The position numbers were made by a program, and so were the translations under genes. A DNA stretch of 64,000 bases from Clostridium sp. (lineage in GTDB: Bacteria; Bacillota; Clostridia; Clostridiales; Clostridiaceae), in NCBI RefSeq assembly GCF_022482905.1, contig NZ_JAKVOI010000001.1, positions 1,365,958 through 1,429,957 on the forward strand, given 5' to 3'. Position 1 is the first letter of the stretch; the number at the start of each line of letters is the position of its first letter. The notes under the pieces were generated by a model, which saw only the letters and a list, made by a program, of their open reading frames with translations, did not search any database and was not told where the DNA came from. This document shows, in pieces, positions 36,920-46,390 of the stretch.

Positions 36920-38077
36920 CTATTTACAATATCGTAATTTCATATATTCTTTTATCTTAACATTTAATTCCAATATATCCTCTAATGTATAGTCGTCTTT
37001 CTTTTCAAACTTGTTCATGCAGTCTTCCAGTATATCCATTATATCCAGGAATTTGATTCTGCCTTCCAGAAACATGGAAACCGCTTCTTCGTTGGCACAA
37101 TTTAATATTGCAGGCATGGTTCCTCCACTTTCTCCTGCCTCATATGCAAATCTAAGCGGCCTGAAAGTATCCATATCCGGCTTTTCAAAATGTAGTTCAT
37201 TCAGCCTGTAAAAATCCAGCCTATCCACTACCGCGCTTTTTCTTTCAGGATAGTTCAGTGCATATTGTATCGGCAGTCTCATATCAGTACTTCCAAGCTG
37301 TGCAATAACACTTCCGTCTACATACTCCACCATGGAATGAACTACACTTTCAGGATGCACTACAACCTGTATCTTTTCATATGGTACATTAAAGAGCCAG
37401 TGTGCTTCTATGACTTCAAGCCCTTTGTTCATAAATGTAGCTGAATCAACTGTAAGTTTTTTACCCATATTCCATTTTGGATGATTCAAAGCCTCTTCAA
37501 CAGTTACACCTTCAAGATCATTCTTCTTTTTGCCTCTAAAGGGCCCTCCTGAAGCTGTAAGCAGAATTCTGCTTACAGCTTCACCTTCATTTCCCCTGAG
37601 GCATTGAAAAATTGCTCCATGTTCAGAATCCACGGGAACTATACTTGCATTGTGTTTTTTCATTTCATCGATGACTATCTTGCCTCCTGCAACCAGTGTT
37701 TCCTTATTGGCAAGAGCTATAACCTTCCCGGACTTAATTGCCTCAAGAGTTGGTACAAGTCCTGCAATTCCAACCACGGATGTAACAACTATATCCACTT
37801 CTTCCAATGAGGCTATAGTGTTCAATCCCTCTACTCCAAATAATATTTCTATATTCAAACTTTTATTACTGCAGTATTCTTTAATTTTATCATAAGCCGC
37901 TTTTTCATTCAAAACAACATATTCCGGATGGAATTCATCTATTATTTCCATAAGTTTGTATACATTTTTCCTGGCAGAAATTCCGACTAGCTTAAAATTT
38001 TCTCTATCTCTTCTCATTACATCCAATGTCTGTGTACCTATCGAACCCGTAGCTCCAAGTATAGAAATTTTTTTCAT
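36920..38077 (-). CDS. dxr: 1-deoxy-D-xylulose 5-phosphate reductoisomerase
   Basis: Dxr commits deoxyxylulose phosphate to the methylerythritol phosphate pathway using NADPH. The 385-aa protein has the NADPH motif GATGSIGTQTLDV, the metal/substrate region VPVDSEHGAIFQCL, TASGGPFRG, and WNMGKKLTVDSATFMNK. I start at ATG 38077 after AGGAGATG; the longer frame adds 17 residues without similarity to the family. It shares an operon with cdsA and rseP. Confidence 0.97.
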   Translation of the reverse strand: MKKISILGATGSIGTQTLDVMRRDRENFKLVGISARKNVYKLMEIIDEFHPEYVVLNEKAAYDKIKEYCSNKSLNIEILFGVEGLNTIASLEEVDIVVTSVVGIAGLVPTLEAIKSGKVIALANKETLVAGGKIVIDEMKKHNASIVPVDSEHGAIFQCLRGNEGEAVSRILLTASGGPFRGKKKNDLEGVTVEEALNHPKWNMGKKLTVDSATFMNKGLEVIEAHWLFNVPYEKIQVVVHPESVVHSMVEYVDGSVIAQLGSTDMRLPIQYALNYPERKSAVVDRLDFYRLNELHFEKPDMDTFRPLRFAYEAGESGGTMPAILNCANEEAVSMFLEGRIKFLDIMDILEDCMNKFEKKDDYTLEDILELNVKIKEYMKLRYCK

Positions 38078-38143
38078 TAAAACATCTCCTGTATTACAAT
38101 TAGTAAAAACTAAATATGATATGCCCATTATACCATATTTGCC

Positions 38144-38941
38144 TTAGGTTAGATTTGCAAATATCACATAATAATAGACTATGAAGCTTGAAAAGAGCAC
38201 ACTGTCAAACCTATCCAATATTCCACCATGTCCGGGTATTAAATTGCTGTAATCTTTTGCTCCAGCATATCTCTTTATAGAAGAAGCAAATAAATCTCCA
38301 AACTGTGAAAAAGTTCCGCATAAAATTCCTATTGCAATGTAATGATATATCTGAATAGGAACCCCCATGCTTTCCGCAAAGATTCCAAATATTATACAGC
38401 TTATAGTACTTCCGGCAACTCCACCAATAGAACCTTCCACTGTCTTTTTGGGACTTAATTCCGGACAGAGTTTTCTTTTTCCGAAAAATCTGCCGCTGTA
38501 ATATGCAGTAGTATCACAGATCCATGAGGAAATAAATATAGTCCACACCAGATACTCACCATGGTTTACATTATCTACTAGTACGATAAAACTAAAAAAT
38601 ACGGCTACATACAGAAATCCAAGTACTGTAATAGAAATATCAATAAAGTTGTACTTTAAATCCAATACCACTGTACACATGAGAACAAATATTGATATCA
38701 TCAATACAAGAAATATAAATCTGTAGTTTACCTCATATCCCATTGAAATAAAATAAGCTATGCACATCAGGTACCCTACTTTATTAATCGCCTTTACTTC
38801 TTTTTTTTCAGATACTTTATAAAATTCATACATTCCCATAAGCGATAAAATCATAATTGCATATTTCAAATATATGCCGCCTACAAATAGAAATAAAATA
38901 AAAGGAGCAATTACAACTGCCCCCAAATATCTATTATTCAC
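38144..38941 (-). CDS. cdsA: Phosphatidate cytidylyltransferase (CDP-diacylglycerol synthase)
   Basis: A 265-aa membrane enzyme that makes CDP-diacylglycerol from phosphatidate and CTP, the precursor used by PgsA encoded at the left of the window. There are about seven to eight membrane segments and the C-terminal signature FGDLFASSIKRYAGAKDYSNLIPGHGGILDRFDS, with the aspartates that bind magnesium. The start is GTG with GGGGAGG upstream. Confidence 0.96.
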   Translation of the reverse strand: MNNRYLGAVVIAPFILFLFVGGIYLKYAIMILSLMGMYEFYKVSEKKEVKAINKVGYLMCIAYFISMGYEVNYRFIFLVLMISIFVLMCTVVLDLKYNFIDISITVLGFLYVAVFFSFIVLVDNVNHGEYLVWTIFISSWICDTTAYYSGRFFGKRKLCPELSPKKTVEGSIGGVAGSTISCIIFGIFAESMGVPIQIYHYIAIGILCGTFSQFGDLFASSIKRYAGAKDYSNLIPGHGGILDRFDSVLFSSFIVYYYVIFANLT

Positions 38942-38981
38942 ACTAGCACCTCCCCAAAATCAATTAACATCATACTTTCAT

Positions 38982-39743
38982 CTATTTAATTCCGCCAAAT
39001 CTCCTGTTCCTGTTTTGATAGTCATATATGGCCTTAAGAAGATCTTCTTTCTTAAAATCAGGCCAGTATATATCCGAATACCAGAACTCGGAATATGCAC
39101 ACTGCCACAGCATAAAATTACTCAGTCTTTTCTCTCCGCTAGGTCTTATTATAATATCAGGGTCCGGCATATTTTTCGTATACAGATAATTTGAAATCAT
39201 ACTCTCGTCTATATCCTCAGCTTCAAGCAAACCATCTTTTATGTCCGAAGCTATCAATTTGAATGCCCTTGCAATTTCTGCCCTTCCACCATAGTTCAGG
39301 GCAAGATTCAAAATCAGTCCGGTATTGTTTCTGGTATTTTCATAGGCACTTTCCAGTTCCTTCTGACATAATTCTGGAAGTTGTGATATATCTCCGATAT
39401 GATTTATTATAACATTATTTTTGTCGAGTTCACTAAATTCTCTTCTCAAATACTGGACTAATAATCTCATGAGTGCAGATACCTCATCCCTGGGTCTGCA
39501 CCAATTTTCAGTAGAAAATGCATACAGCGTAAGATACTTGACACCTATATTGCTGCACTCTTTTACAATTTCCCTTATAGCCTCAACTCCAGCCTTGTGC
39601 CCCAAAGTTCTGGGAAGATTTCGCTTTTTTGCCCACCTTCCATTTCCATCCATTATGATGCCTATATGTTTAGGTATATTATTAATATCAATATGTATTA
39701 TAGTATCTGCATTATCTGTATTTATATTAAAATTTTCCGCCAT
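38982..39743 (-). CDS. uppS: Undecaprenyl diphosphate synthase
   Basis: A cis-prenyltransferase that builds the C55 lipid carrier for peptidoglycan. The 253-aa protein shows HIGIIMDGNGRWAKKRNLPRTLGHKAG with the catalytic Asp, the YLTLYAFSTENWCRP motif, and DPDIIIRPSGEKRLSNFMLWQ with the C-terminal substrate motifs. The ATG at 39743 is preceded by GGGAGG at seven bases; a TTG two codons earlier is less likely. It heads the uppS-cdsA-dxr-rseP-ispG-polC gene string. Confidence 0.97.
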   Translation of the reverse strand: MAENFNINTDNADTIIHIDINNIPKHIGIIMDGNGRWAKKRNLPRTLGHKAGVEAIREIVKECSNIGVKYLTLYAFSTENWCRPRDEVSALMRLLVQYLRREFSELDKNNVIINHIGDISQLPELCQKELESAYENTRNNTGLILNLALNYGGRAEIARAFKLIASDIKDGLLEAEDIDESMISNYLYTKNMPDPDIIIRPSGEKRLSNFMLWQCAYSEFWYSDIYWPDFKKEDLLKAIYDYQNRNRRFGGIK

Positions 39744-39794
39744 TTTCAAACCTCCCCTTTCAATAAATAGTTCTTTCAGTGCAGTATTTTAATA

Positions 39795-39816
39795 AAACCT
39801 GCGAATTCGCAGGTTT
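39795..39816 (-). terminator. Terminator downstream of frr
   Basis: A perfect 22-base palindrome, AAACCTGCGAATTCGCAGGTTT, 15 bases after the frr stop, followed on the minus strand by TATTAAAAT. The stem is strong (nine pairs); the U-tract is weak, so readthrough into uppS is possible. Confidence 0.65.
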
Positions 39817-39830
39817 AAAAACATTACAGA

Positions 39831-40388
39831 CTATATTGACATAACTTCCTTCTCTTTAGCTTCAACTATGTTTTCTATATCCTTTATAAAACTGTCTGTC
39901 TTTTTCTGTATGTCTTCTTCTGACTTTTTCAGTTGATCCTCGGTTATGTCATTATTTTTTTTAAGGGATTTCAGTTTATCATTACAATCTCTTCTAATGG
40001 CCCTTATTGCAACTTTTGAATTTTCTTCAGCTTTTTTAACATTTTTAACTATTTCTTTTCTGGTTTCTTCAGTAAGTTCAGGTACTACCAGTCTTATTAC
40101 TTCACCATCATTTGACGGATTGATACCGAGATCAGATTTCAGTATGGCTTTTTCTATAGCCTTGATGGAACTTTTATCCCAGGGCTGAATGGCAAGTACT
40201 CTAGGTTCCGGTATGGATATATTTCCAAGTTGGTTTATAGGTGTATTGCTGCCATAATATTCGGCCTCTATTCTATCCAGCATTGCTGTATTAGCTCTCC
40301 CTGCCTTCATGGATGCCAATTCTTTTTTCAAAGTCTCGGTAGTTTTCTTCATTTTTTCATCTGCAATTTTCAAAATATCTTCAATCAT
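39831..40388 (-). CDS. frr: Ribosome recycling factor
   Basis: A 185-aa factor that with EF-G splits post-termination ribosomes. It matches the family from start to end: AGRANTAMLDRI, YYGSNTPINQLGNI, EPRVLAIQPWDKS, GINPSNDGEVIRLVVPELTEE and the C-terminal three-helix bundle KKSEEDIQKKTDSFI. AGGAGGTATTTCT precedes the ATG. It follows pyrH by 18 bases in the conserved pyrH-frr pair. Confidence 0.98.
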   Translation of the reverse strand: MIEDILKIADEKMKKTTETLKKELASMKAGRANTAMLDRIEAEYYGSNTPINQLGNISIPEPRVLAIQPWDKSSIKAIEKAILKSDLGINPSNDGEVIRLVVPELTEETRKEIVKNVKKAEENSKVAIRAIRRDCNDKLKSLKKNNDITEDQLKKSEEDIQKKTDSFIKDIENIVEAKEKEVMSI

Positions 40389-40406
40389 AGAAATACCTCC
40401 TAAAAT

Positions 40407-41120
40407 TTATTCTTTGCACACAATTGTACCAATTTCTTCTCCAATAACTGCCTTTGATATGTTCTCCGGATTGTCAAGTCCAAACACCAGAATAGGAATA
40501 TTATTGTCCATACAAAGTGAAGTTGCAGTAGAATCCATTACCTGAAGCCCCTTTTCAAGCACTTCAATATATGACAACTTACTAAATTTTACAGCATCAC
40601 TGCATTTGTGAGGATCTTTATCATATACTCCATCAACCTTTTTTGCAAGAAGTATGACATCCGCTTCTATTTCCGCTGCACGTAAAGCCGCAGTTGTGTC
40701 CGTAGAAAAATATGGATTTCCGGTACCTGCCGCAAATATAACCACCCTGTCTTTCTCAAGATGTCTCATGGCTCTTCTTCGTATAAAAGGTTCAGCAACT
40801 TCTCTCATTTCAATAGCCGTCTGTACCCTTGTAGTGACTCCCAAGTTTTCAAGAGAATCCTGAAGTGCAAGTGCATTTATACATGTAGCAAGCATTCCCA
40901 TGTAATCTGCCGTGGTTCTATCCATACCTCCTCCATTTCTTCCTCTCCAGATATTTCCGCCGCCGACAACAGCTCCAACCTTAACGTTCATATCCACCAA
41001 TTTTTTTATCTGCTCAGCTATCTTTTTTGTTACATTAAAATCTATACCATATCCGTTATTTCCTGCAAGAGCTTCTCCTGAAAGCTTAAGCATGACTCTA
41101 TTATACTTGGCAATGCTCAT
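40407..41120 (-). CDS. pyrH: UMP kinase
   Basis: A 237-aa hexameric amino-acid-kinase-fold enzyme that phosphorylates UMP to UDP. Motifs: [12 protein letters not shown] at the N-terminus, [28 protein letters not shown], and [16 protein letters not shown] precedes the ATG. It lies after the strong rpsB-tsf terminator yet shows no clear own promoter in the 52 bases between, so some readthrough is likely. Confidence 0.98.
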   Translation of the reverse strand: MSIAKYNRVMLKLSGEALAGNNGYGIDFNVTKKIAEQIKKLVDMNVKVGAVVGGGNIWRGRNGGGMDRTTADYMGMLATCINALALQDSLENLGVTTRVQTAIEMREVAEPFIRRRAMRHLEKDRVVIFAAGTGNPYFSTDTTAALRAAEIEADVILLAKKVDGVYDKDPHKCSDAVKFSKLSYIEVLEKGLQVMDSTATSLCMDNNIPILVFGLDNPENISKAVIGEEIGTIVCKE

Positions 41121-41172
41121 TCAATACAACCTCCAATAATAAAAATTAGATTTTATATATCCCTATTCTAAA

Positions 41173-41199
41173 AAAAGAGAACACACAGTGTTCTCTTTT
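41173..41199 (-). terminator. Strong terminator between tsf and pyrH
   Basis: Perfect 12-bp stem AAAAGAGAACAC/GTGTTCTCTTTT with a three-base loop, followed on the minus strand by TTT. It begins a few bases after the tsf stop and ends the rpsB-tsf transcript. Confidence 0.9.
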
Positions 41200-41205
41200 C
41201 AGTTT

Positions 41206-42126
41206 CTATTTACCCTGCATCTGCTTTTTTACTTCTTCGGCAAAATCTTCAGTCTTCTTCTCTATTCCTTCACCTTTTTCAAATCTTTCAAAAGCAGTAA
41301 TTTTTATGGGCGCTCCATTTTCCTTGGACTTGTTTTGAAGATATTTGGCAATAGTCAAATCCGAATCCTTTATCCAAACTTGATCCACCAGACAATTTTC
41401 CTTATAGAATTTCTTTATTCTTCCCCCAATCATTTTCTCAATGATTTTTTCAGGTTTACCTTCATTCAATGCCTGTGCTCTATATATTTCCTTTTCCTTG
41501 TTCAATACATCTTCATCTACTGAATTTTCATCTAAAAAAGCTGGATTGGCTGCTGCAACCTGCATGGCAACATCCTTTGCAACTTCTTTAAGGATTTCAC
41601 CCTGTTTGTCACTTTCAACCTTAACCAAAACTCCAATTCTTCCACCACCGTGTATATAACTTGCAATTACTCCATTTTCAACGGATAACCTTTTAAATCT
41701 TCTTACTGTCATATTTTCACCGAGTTTTGAAATAAGTTCAGTAAGGGCCTGGGATATAGTCTTTGTTTCATCCAATAAATATTTTTCCTCCACAAGTTTT
41801 TCCACTGAATCTGAACTTGTGTATGATGCCTGTTTTGCAACTGTATCTGCAAACTTTACAAACTCACTATTGACAGCAACAAAGTCTGTTTCACAATTTA
41901 TCTCAACTATTGAGGCACTCTTTCCATCTTCAGAAATATAAGTTTTAACAAGACCTTCTGCTGCTATTCTTCCTGCTTTCTTAGCTGCTGCAGCCAATCC
42001 CTTCTCACGTAATACTTCAATAGCCTTATCCAAATCTCCATTTGTCTCAGACAAAGCTTTTTTGCAGTCCATCATGCCTGCACCAGTTCTCTCTCTTAAA
42101 TCTTTTACCATATTTGCAGTTATCAT
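41206..42126 (-). CDS. tsf: Elongation factor Ts
   Basis: EF-Ts is the guanine-nucleotide exchange factor for EF-Tu. The 306-aa protein begins [25 protein letters not shown], the conserved UBA-like N-terminal domain with the TDFV motif ([11 protein letters not shown]), and has the two core subdomains and the C-terminal module ([17 protein letters not shown]). The start has only a weak Shine-Dalgarno (GGGAAA), and a hairpin TTTAGCA/TGCTAAA (42141-42147, 42162-42168) lies just upstream, which could tune expression relative to rpsB. Confidence 0.98.
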   Translation of the reverse strand: MITANMVKDLRERTGAGMMDCKKALSETNGDLDKAIEVLREKGLAAAAKKAGRIAAEGLVKTYISEDGKSASIVEINCETDFVAVNSEFVKFADTVAKQASYTSSDSVEKLVEEKYLLDETKTISQALTELISKLGENMTVRRFKRLSVENGVIASYIHGGGRIGVLVKVESDKQGEILKEVAKDVAMQVAAANPAFLDENSVDEDVLNKEKEIYRAQALNEGKPEKIIEKMIGGRIKKFYKENCLVDQVWIKDSDLTIAKYLQNKSKENGAPIKITAFERFEKGEGIEKKTEDFAEEVKKQMQGK

Positions 42127-42219
42127 AAGTATTTCCCGATTTTAGCACCAATGAATATAAATGCTAAACTGCGGTTTTCAACTCCCTTCAATATCCGTAT
42201 TTAATCCTTTTATAATGTA

Positions 42220-42921
42220 TTATTCAGCCAGTTGCTCTCCCTGTCTTCCTTCAACTACTGCATCAGCCATTTTTGAAGTAATCAATTTTACCGCCCTTAT
42301 TGCATCATCATTTCCAGGTATTACATAATCCACTTCATCAGGATCGCAATTAGTATCTACAATTGCTACAACTGGAATACCGAGAATTTTAGCTTCTGAT
42401 ATGGCATTTCTCTCTTTTCTTGGATCTACTACAAATATTGCTCCTATATTATTGGCATCCATAGCTTTGATTCCGCCTAGGTTCTTCTCGAGTTTCTGCT
42501 GTTCACCCTTAAGCTTAATAACCTCTTTTTTAGGAAGGACTTCAAAGGTTCCGTCTTCCTCCATCTTCTGCAAACCTTCTAATTTTTGAATTCTAGTTTT
42601 TATAGTTTGAAAATTTGTAAGCATTCCACCCAGCCATCTGTTGTTGACATAGAACATATCACATCTTGTTGCTTCCTGCTCAATTGCTTCCTGTGCCTGC
42701 TTTTTAGTCCCAACAAAAAGTACATCCTTTCCACTAAGTGCAACTTCCCTTACAAATTCATATGCTTTTTCAACTTTCTTCACAGTCTTCTGTAAATCTA
42801 TTATATAGATTCCATTTCTCTCTGTAAATATATATGGAGCCATTTTAGGATTCCATCTTCTCGTCTGATGTCCAAAATGGACACCTGCTTCCAGTAACTG
42901 TTTCATTGATATAATTGACAT
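42220..42921 (-). CDS. rpsB: 30S ribosomal protein S2
   Basis: A 233-aa late-assembling small-subunit protein. It matches the family over its length: [43 protein letters not shown]-type [12 protein letters not shown], and [22 protein letters not shown]. It begins the rpsB-tsf operon with GGAGGG seven bases before the ATG. Its promoter and an approximately 100-base leader lie upstream. Confidence 0.98.
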   Translation of the reverse strand: MSIISMKQLLEAGVHFGHQTRRWNPKMAPYIFTERNGIYIIDLQKTVKKVEKAYEFVREVALSGKDVLFVGTKKQAQEAIEQEATRCDMFYVNNRWLGGMLTNFQTIKTRIQKLEGLQKMEEDGTFEVLPKKEVIKLKGEQQKLEKNLGGIKAMDANNIGAIFVVDPRKERNAISEAKILGIPVVAIVDTNCDPDEVDYVIPGNDDAIRAVKLITSKMADAVVEGRQGEQLAE

Positions 42922-42929
42922 ATTTTTTC

Positions 42930-43020
42930 CCTCCTAGGTTTTTTCCTCCATCATCTTCATACTCATAGGTTTACCATATGGCACCCGCCTATAAATTAGA
43001 TAATGTGTGTAATTATTACT
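42930..43020 (-). promoter_or_regulatory. Untranslated leader of rpsB, candidate S2 control region
   Basis: About 90 bases lie between the predicted start and the ribosome site. They contain a short self-complementary run (GGTGCCATATGGTAAACC) and the purine-rich segment GATGATGGAGG, which is complementary to the later CCTCC-like sequences only weakly. A control role is inferred from the gene class, not from a recognised motif. Confidence 0.3.
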
Positions 43021-43026
43021 GTAAGT

Positions 43027-43055
43027 AGTATATCACAACAAATCCATCTGTTCAA
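43027..43055 (-). promoter_or_regulatory. Sigma-A promoter of rpsB-tsf
   Basis: On the minus strand TTGAAC (43050-43055), a 17-base spacer and TATACT (43027-43032), beginning a few bases after the codY stop codon. Confidence 0.7.
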
Positions 43056-43062
43056 TAAAATT

Positions 43063-43836
43063 CTATTTTATTTTTTTAAGTTCATCCAAAAGTTTATTAT
43101 TTAATATTTTAATATGGGTTCCTTTCATACCAAGTGATCTTGATTCAATTACACCTGCACTTTCAAACTTTCTAAGTGCATTTACAATTACAGATCTCGT
43201 TATTCCAACTTTATCTGCTATTTTGGATGCAACAAGCAGTCCTTCATTTCCATCCAGTTCTTTAAATATATGTTCAACAGCTTCTAATTCTGAATAGGAA
43301 AGAGTCCCTATAGCCAGCTGGACTACCGCTTTCTTCCTTGCTTCTTCCTCGATCTGATCATTTTTGGCTTTTAAGATTTCAAGACCTATTATAGTTGCAC
43401 TGTATTCTCCAAGGACAATATCTTCGTCTGTGAACTTTTCGTCAAATCTTGCAAGAAACAATGTGGCAAGTCTCTCTCTTCCTCCTATTATCGGAACTAC
43501 CATCAATAATTTATCATCAAACTCCAATTCACTTTCACCAGTATTAAATATTTCTTTATCAGTTATATTTGAAACCGTTTCATATACTCCCAATAATTTG
43601 TTGTTATATTTTTCTGGGAAGTTATTTTCATCTGTAAATTTCTTCTCAAAAGTATTATTATCAAAACTTTCAGAAAAGTCGCTACCTAATATATCTCCTG
43701 TTTTGCTTATAATATATACATTGCAGTTTAATACTTCTCCCAGCAAGTTGCATATATCATTAAAAACTACTAGTTCGGTACCTGATTTTTGCAATATTTT
43801 ATTTAACATTCTTGTCTTGTTTAACAAAGACATCAT
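43063..43836 (-). CDS. codY: GTP-sensing global repressor CodY
   Basis: CodY represses nutrient-scavenging and stationary-phase genes when GTP and branched-chain amino acids are high. The 257-aa protein has the N-terminal GAF domain ([18 protein letters not shown] start), a linker helix and a C-terminal winged helix with the recognition helix [32 protein letters not shown]. The longer frame adds 32 unlikely residues; GGAGG eight bases before ATG 43836 decides the start. Located between topA and rpsB. Whether it controls the amino-acid island cannot be judged by eye. Confidence 0.97.
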   Translation of the reverse strand: MMSLLNKTRMLNKILQKSGTELVVFNDICNLLGEVLNCNVYIISKTGDILGSDFSESFDNNTFEKKFTDENNFPEKYNNKLLGVYETVSNITDKEIFNTGESELEFDDKLLMVVPIIGGRERLATLFLARFDEKFTDEDIVLGEYSATIIGLEILKAKNDQIEEEARKKAVVQLAIGTLSYSELEAVEHIFKELDGNEGLLVASKIADKVGITRSVIVNALRKFESAGVIESRSLGMKGTHIKILNNKLLDELKKIK

Positions 43837-44015
43837 TAAAAATTCCTCCTTAGGACAATTCATATTTGACACCAGAGCTATGGATATGTTTACACAAAGG
43901 TATAATAAAAACAAATATATAAATTGCAGCAATTATGTAAATAAATTTTACACAAAATGCAAATTAAAATCAGTTTAATTTTTTAAATATTTAGAATTAT
44001 TCCATATCCTTAAAC

Positions 44016-44044
44016 ATAATACCATAACACATACTATAATTCAA
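44016..44044 (-). promoter_or_regulatory. Probable promoter of codY
   Basis: On the minus strand TTGAAT (44039-44044), 17 bases, TATTAT (44016-44021). The leader would be about 175 bases. The surrounding 326-base gap is very AT-rich, and weaker -10-like sites also occur near 43930-43960; no clear CodY box was found. Confidence 0.45.
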
Positions 44045-44097
44045 CAATAATTTTTAATTTACTGTATTATTGGAATATAAGCTTAGGCACAATAAAT

Positions 44098-44138
44098 TGA
44101 TAGAAAATATATTTAAAGTTTAAATACATTTTCTATCA
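44098..44138 (-). terminator. Long AT-rich hairpin downstream of topA
   Basis: An 18-bp inverted repeat with one mismatch, whose arms start TGATAGAAAAT and end ATTTTCTATCA (44098-44115, 44121-44138), 24 bases after the topA stop. The bases following on the minus strand (ATTTATTG) make a weak U-tract, so terminator is likely but not certain. Confidence 0.55.
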
Positions 44139-44162
44139 CTCAAGTGTCCCTTTTAATAGTGC

Positions 44163-46280
44163 TTATTTTGTCACATTATTGCTGTCATCCTCATCACTTT
44201 TAATATTATATTCTCTATGCTTGCATTCACTATTAGAACACTCCAGATAATTTCCCTTTGATTTATTGTATTTCTTTACCATATAGCTGCCACAAGCAGG
44301 ACACTTTTTATCTGTAGGTTCAAACCAGCTTACAAAATCACACTCAGGATAGTTGGTACATCCATAAAATTTTCTTCCCTTTCTGCTTCTCTTTTCAACT
44401 ACTTTTCCATCGCCACATTTAGGGCATTTTACATCCAGTTCTTTAACTATTGGTTTTGTATTTTTACATTCAGGATAACCTGGACAGGCTAAAAAATCAC
44501 CAAATCTTCCATGCTTTATAACCATGAACCTTCCGCATTTGTCACATTTTATATCTGTTACTTTGTCTTCTATTGTTATTTTTGCTACTTCTTTTTCAGC
44601 TATGTCTATGGATTTTTTCAGAGGTTCAAAAAAACCTCCGACAACATTTCTCCAATTCTCTTTTCCCTCTTCTATGCTGTCCAGTTTGTTTTCCATATCC
44701 GCTGTGAATTCCACATCGACTATCTGCTTAAAATATTCACTTAATATATTATTTACTATATTCCCCAATTCCGTCGGAGACAGTGTCTTTTTGTCACGCT
44801 CAACATACTTTCTATCTAGTAAAGTAGATATTATAGGTGCATAGGTACTTGGTCTGCCTATGCCATTTTCCTCCAGCGTCTTCACAAGCGATGCCTCCGA
44901 ATACCTTGCCGGCGGCTGTGTAAAGTGCTGTTTGCCTTCAATAGATTTTCTCATAAGCATTTCATCTACAGTTAACTCAGGGAGATTGGAATCCTCTTTT
45001 TCATCTTCTGTAGAATAGTCATATACCTTCATAAATCCATCGAATTTAACCTTTGATCCGCTTGCCCTGAGGATATAGCTGCCATTTGCTATGTCTATGG
45101 ATTTTACCTCGATTATACTTGAAGACATCTGGCTGGCAACAAATCGCTTCCATATAAGATTGTACAGCTTATATTGTTCCGGTTTTAAGCTTTCCTTGAC
45201 TATATCAGGTGTTATAGATACATTTGTTGGTCTTACAGCTTCATGTGCATCCTGTATATTCTTTTTTCCCTTGAAATTTCTTGGACTTTCAGGAATATAT
45301 TTTTGTCCAAAATTATCTACCACAAAATTTCTGCAATCATGCTGTGCTTCTTCTGCAATCCTTACAGAATCAGTTCTCATATAAGTTATAAGTCCTATGG
45401 TACCATATTTTTTAATATCCACTCCTTCATACAACTGCTGTGCTATTGACATTGTCCTCTTGGTGGAAAAGTTCAATTTTTTGTATGCGTCCTGCTGGAG
45501 GGTACTCGTTGTAAATGGCGGAAGTGGATTTTTATTTTTGGACGTCTTCTTTATATTTTTTACTATAAAATCCCCTGATTTTAAATCCTCTATTATTTTA
45601 TCCGCTTCTTCTTTATTTTTAATTTCAAGTTTCTTTTTTTTAAAAGTGGTAAGTCTGACTTTAAAATCTTTTTTTGAGGATTGTTTGCTTAAAAAACATT
45701 CAATTGTCCAATATTCCTCCGGTACAAATTCCTTTATCTGCTTTTCTCTTTCACATATCATTTTAAGTGCTACGGATTGAACTCTTCCTGCACTCAGTCC
45801 CCATTTTACTTTTCTCCAGAGTATAGGACTTATCTTATATCCAACAAGTCTGTCTAATACTCTTCGTGCCTGCTGGGCATTTACAAGATTGATGTTTATC
45901 TTTCTGGCATTTTGTATTGACCCTTTAACAGCCGTCTTTGTTATCTCATGAAATTCTATTCTGCACTTTTCACTGTCGTCTAGCTTAAGTACATTGGCCA
46001 AATGCCATGAAATAGCTTCTCCCTCTCTATCAGGGTCAGTAGCCAAATATATTTTATCGCTTTTCTTGGCTTCCTTTCTTAATTTGCTTAAAAGTTCACC
46101 CTTGCCTCTTATAGTTATATATTTAGGATTATAATTATTATCTGTATCTACGCCAAGCTGACTTTTGGGAAGATCTCTTACATGACCCATGGAAGCTTCT
46201 ACCACATAGTTCTTTCCTAAATACTTTCCTATTGTTTTAGCTTTTGCCGGTGATTCAACTATAACTAATTTTTGTCCCAT
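44163..46280 (-). CDS. topA: DNA topoisomerase I
   Basis: A type IA topoisomerase that relaxes negative supercoils. The 705-aa protein has the N-terminal Toprim domain (LVIVESPAKAKTIGKYLG; ATDPDREGEAISWHL), the active-site tyrosine in GLITYMRTDS, and three C-terminal four-cysteine zinc ribbons (CDKCGRFM..., CPKCGDGK..., CPACGSYM...). The ATG gives the standard start MGQKLVIVES but has only a weak AGAG near it; an unusual leader with a better ribosome site, mini-ORF and hairpin lies upstream. It is encoded between dprA and codY. Confidence 0.97.
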   Translation of the reverse strand: MGQKLVIVESPAKAKTIGKYLGKNYVVEASMGHVRDLPKSQLGVDTDNNYNPKYITIRGKGELLSKLRKEAKKSDKIYLATDPDREGEAISWHLANVLKLDDSEKCRIEFHEITKTAVKGSIQNARKININLVNAQQARRVLDRLVGYKISPILWRKVKWGLSAGRVQSVALKMICEREKQIKEFVPEEYWTIECFLSKQSSKKDFKVRLTTFKKKKLEIKNKEEADKIIEDLKSGDFIVKNIKKTSKNKNPLPPFTTSTLQQDAYKKLNFSTKRTMSIAQQLYEGVDIKKYGTIGLITYMRTDSVRIAEEAQHDCRNFVVDNFGQKYIPESPRNFKGKKNIQDAHEAVRPTNVSITPDIVKESLKPEQYKLYNLIWKRFVASQMSSSIIEVKSIDIANGSYILRASGSKVKFDGFMKVYDYSTEDEKEDSNLPELTVDEMLMRKSIEGKQHFTQPPARYSEASLVKTLEENGIGRPSTYAPIISTLLDRKYVERDKKTLSPTELGNIVNNILSEYFKQIVDVEFTADMENKLDSIEEGKENWRNVVGGFFEPLKKSIDIAEKEVAKITIEDKVTDIKCDKCGRFMVIKHGRFGDFLACPGYPECKNTKPIVKELDVKCPKCGDGKVVEKRSRKGRKFYGCTNYPECDFVSWFEPTDKKCPACGSYMVKKYNKSKGNYLECSNSECKHREYNIKSDEDDSNNVTK

Positions 46281-46283
46281 ATC

Positions 46284-46322
46284 TTAACTCTGGCCAAAAT
46301 TATGCCAGAGCATCACACCCCC
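46284..46322 (-). promoter_or_regulatory. topA leader: mini-ORF with embedded hairpin
   Basis: On the minus strand GAGGGGGTG is followed two bases later by an ATG that opens a nine-codon ORF (M-L-W-H-N-F-G-Q-S) ending in TAA, three bases before the topA ATG. The mini-ORF contains a perfect hairpin CTCTGGC/GCCAGAG (46288-46294, 46304-46310) whose 3' arm covers the only AGAG near topA. This looks like translational coupling or attenuation of topA. Confidence 0.5.
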
Positions 46323-46390
46323 TCATTTTATTCAAGTAATATATATCTGTAATTAATTTATAATAAATAGTTTCGTATTTTAGAATTATA

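Noticed and set aside
43837-44097. CodY box in the codY upstream region
   Set aside because: AT-rich segments resemble AATTTTC-N-GAAAATT only loosely; no site with few mismatches could be identified by eye.
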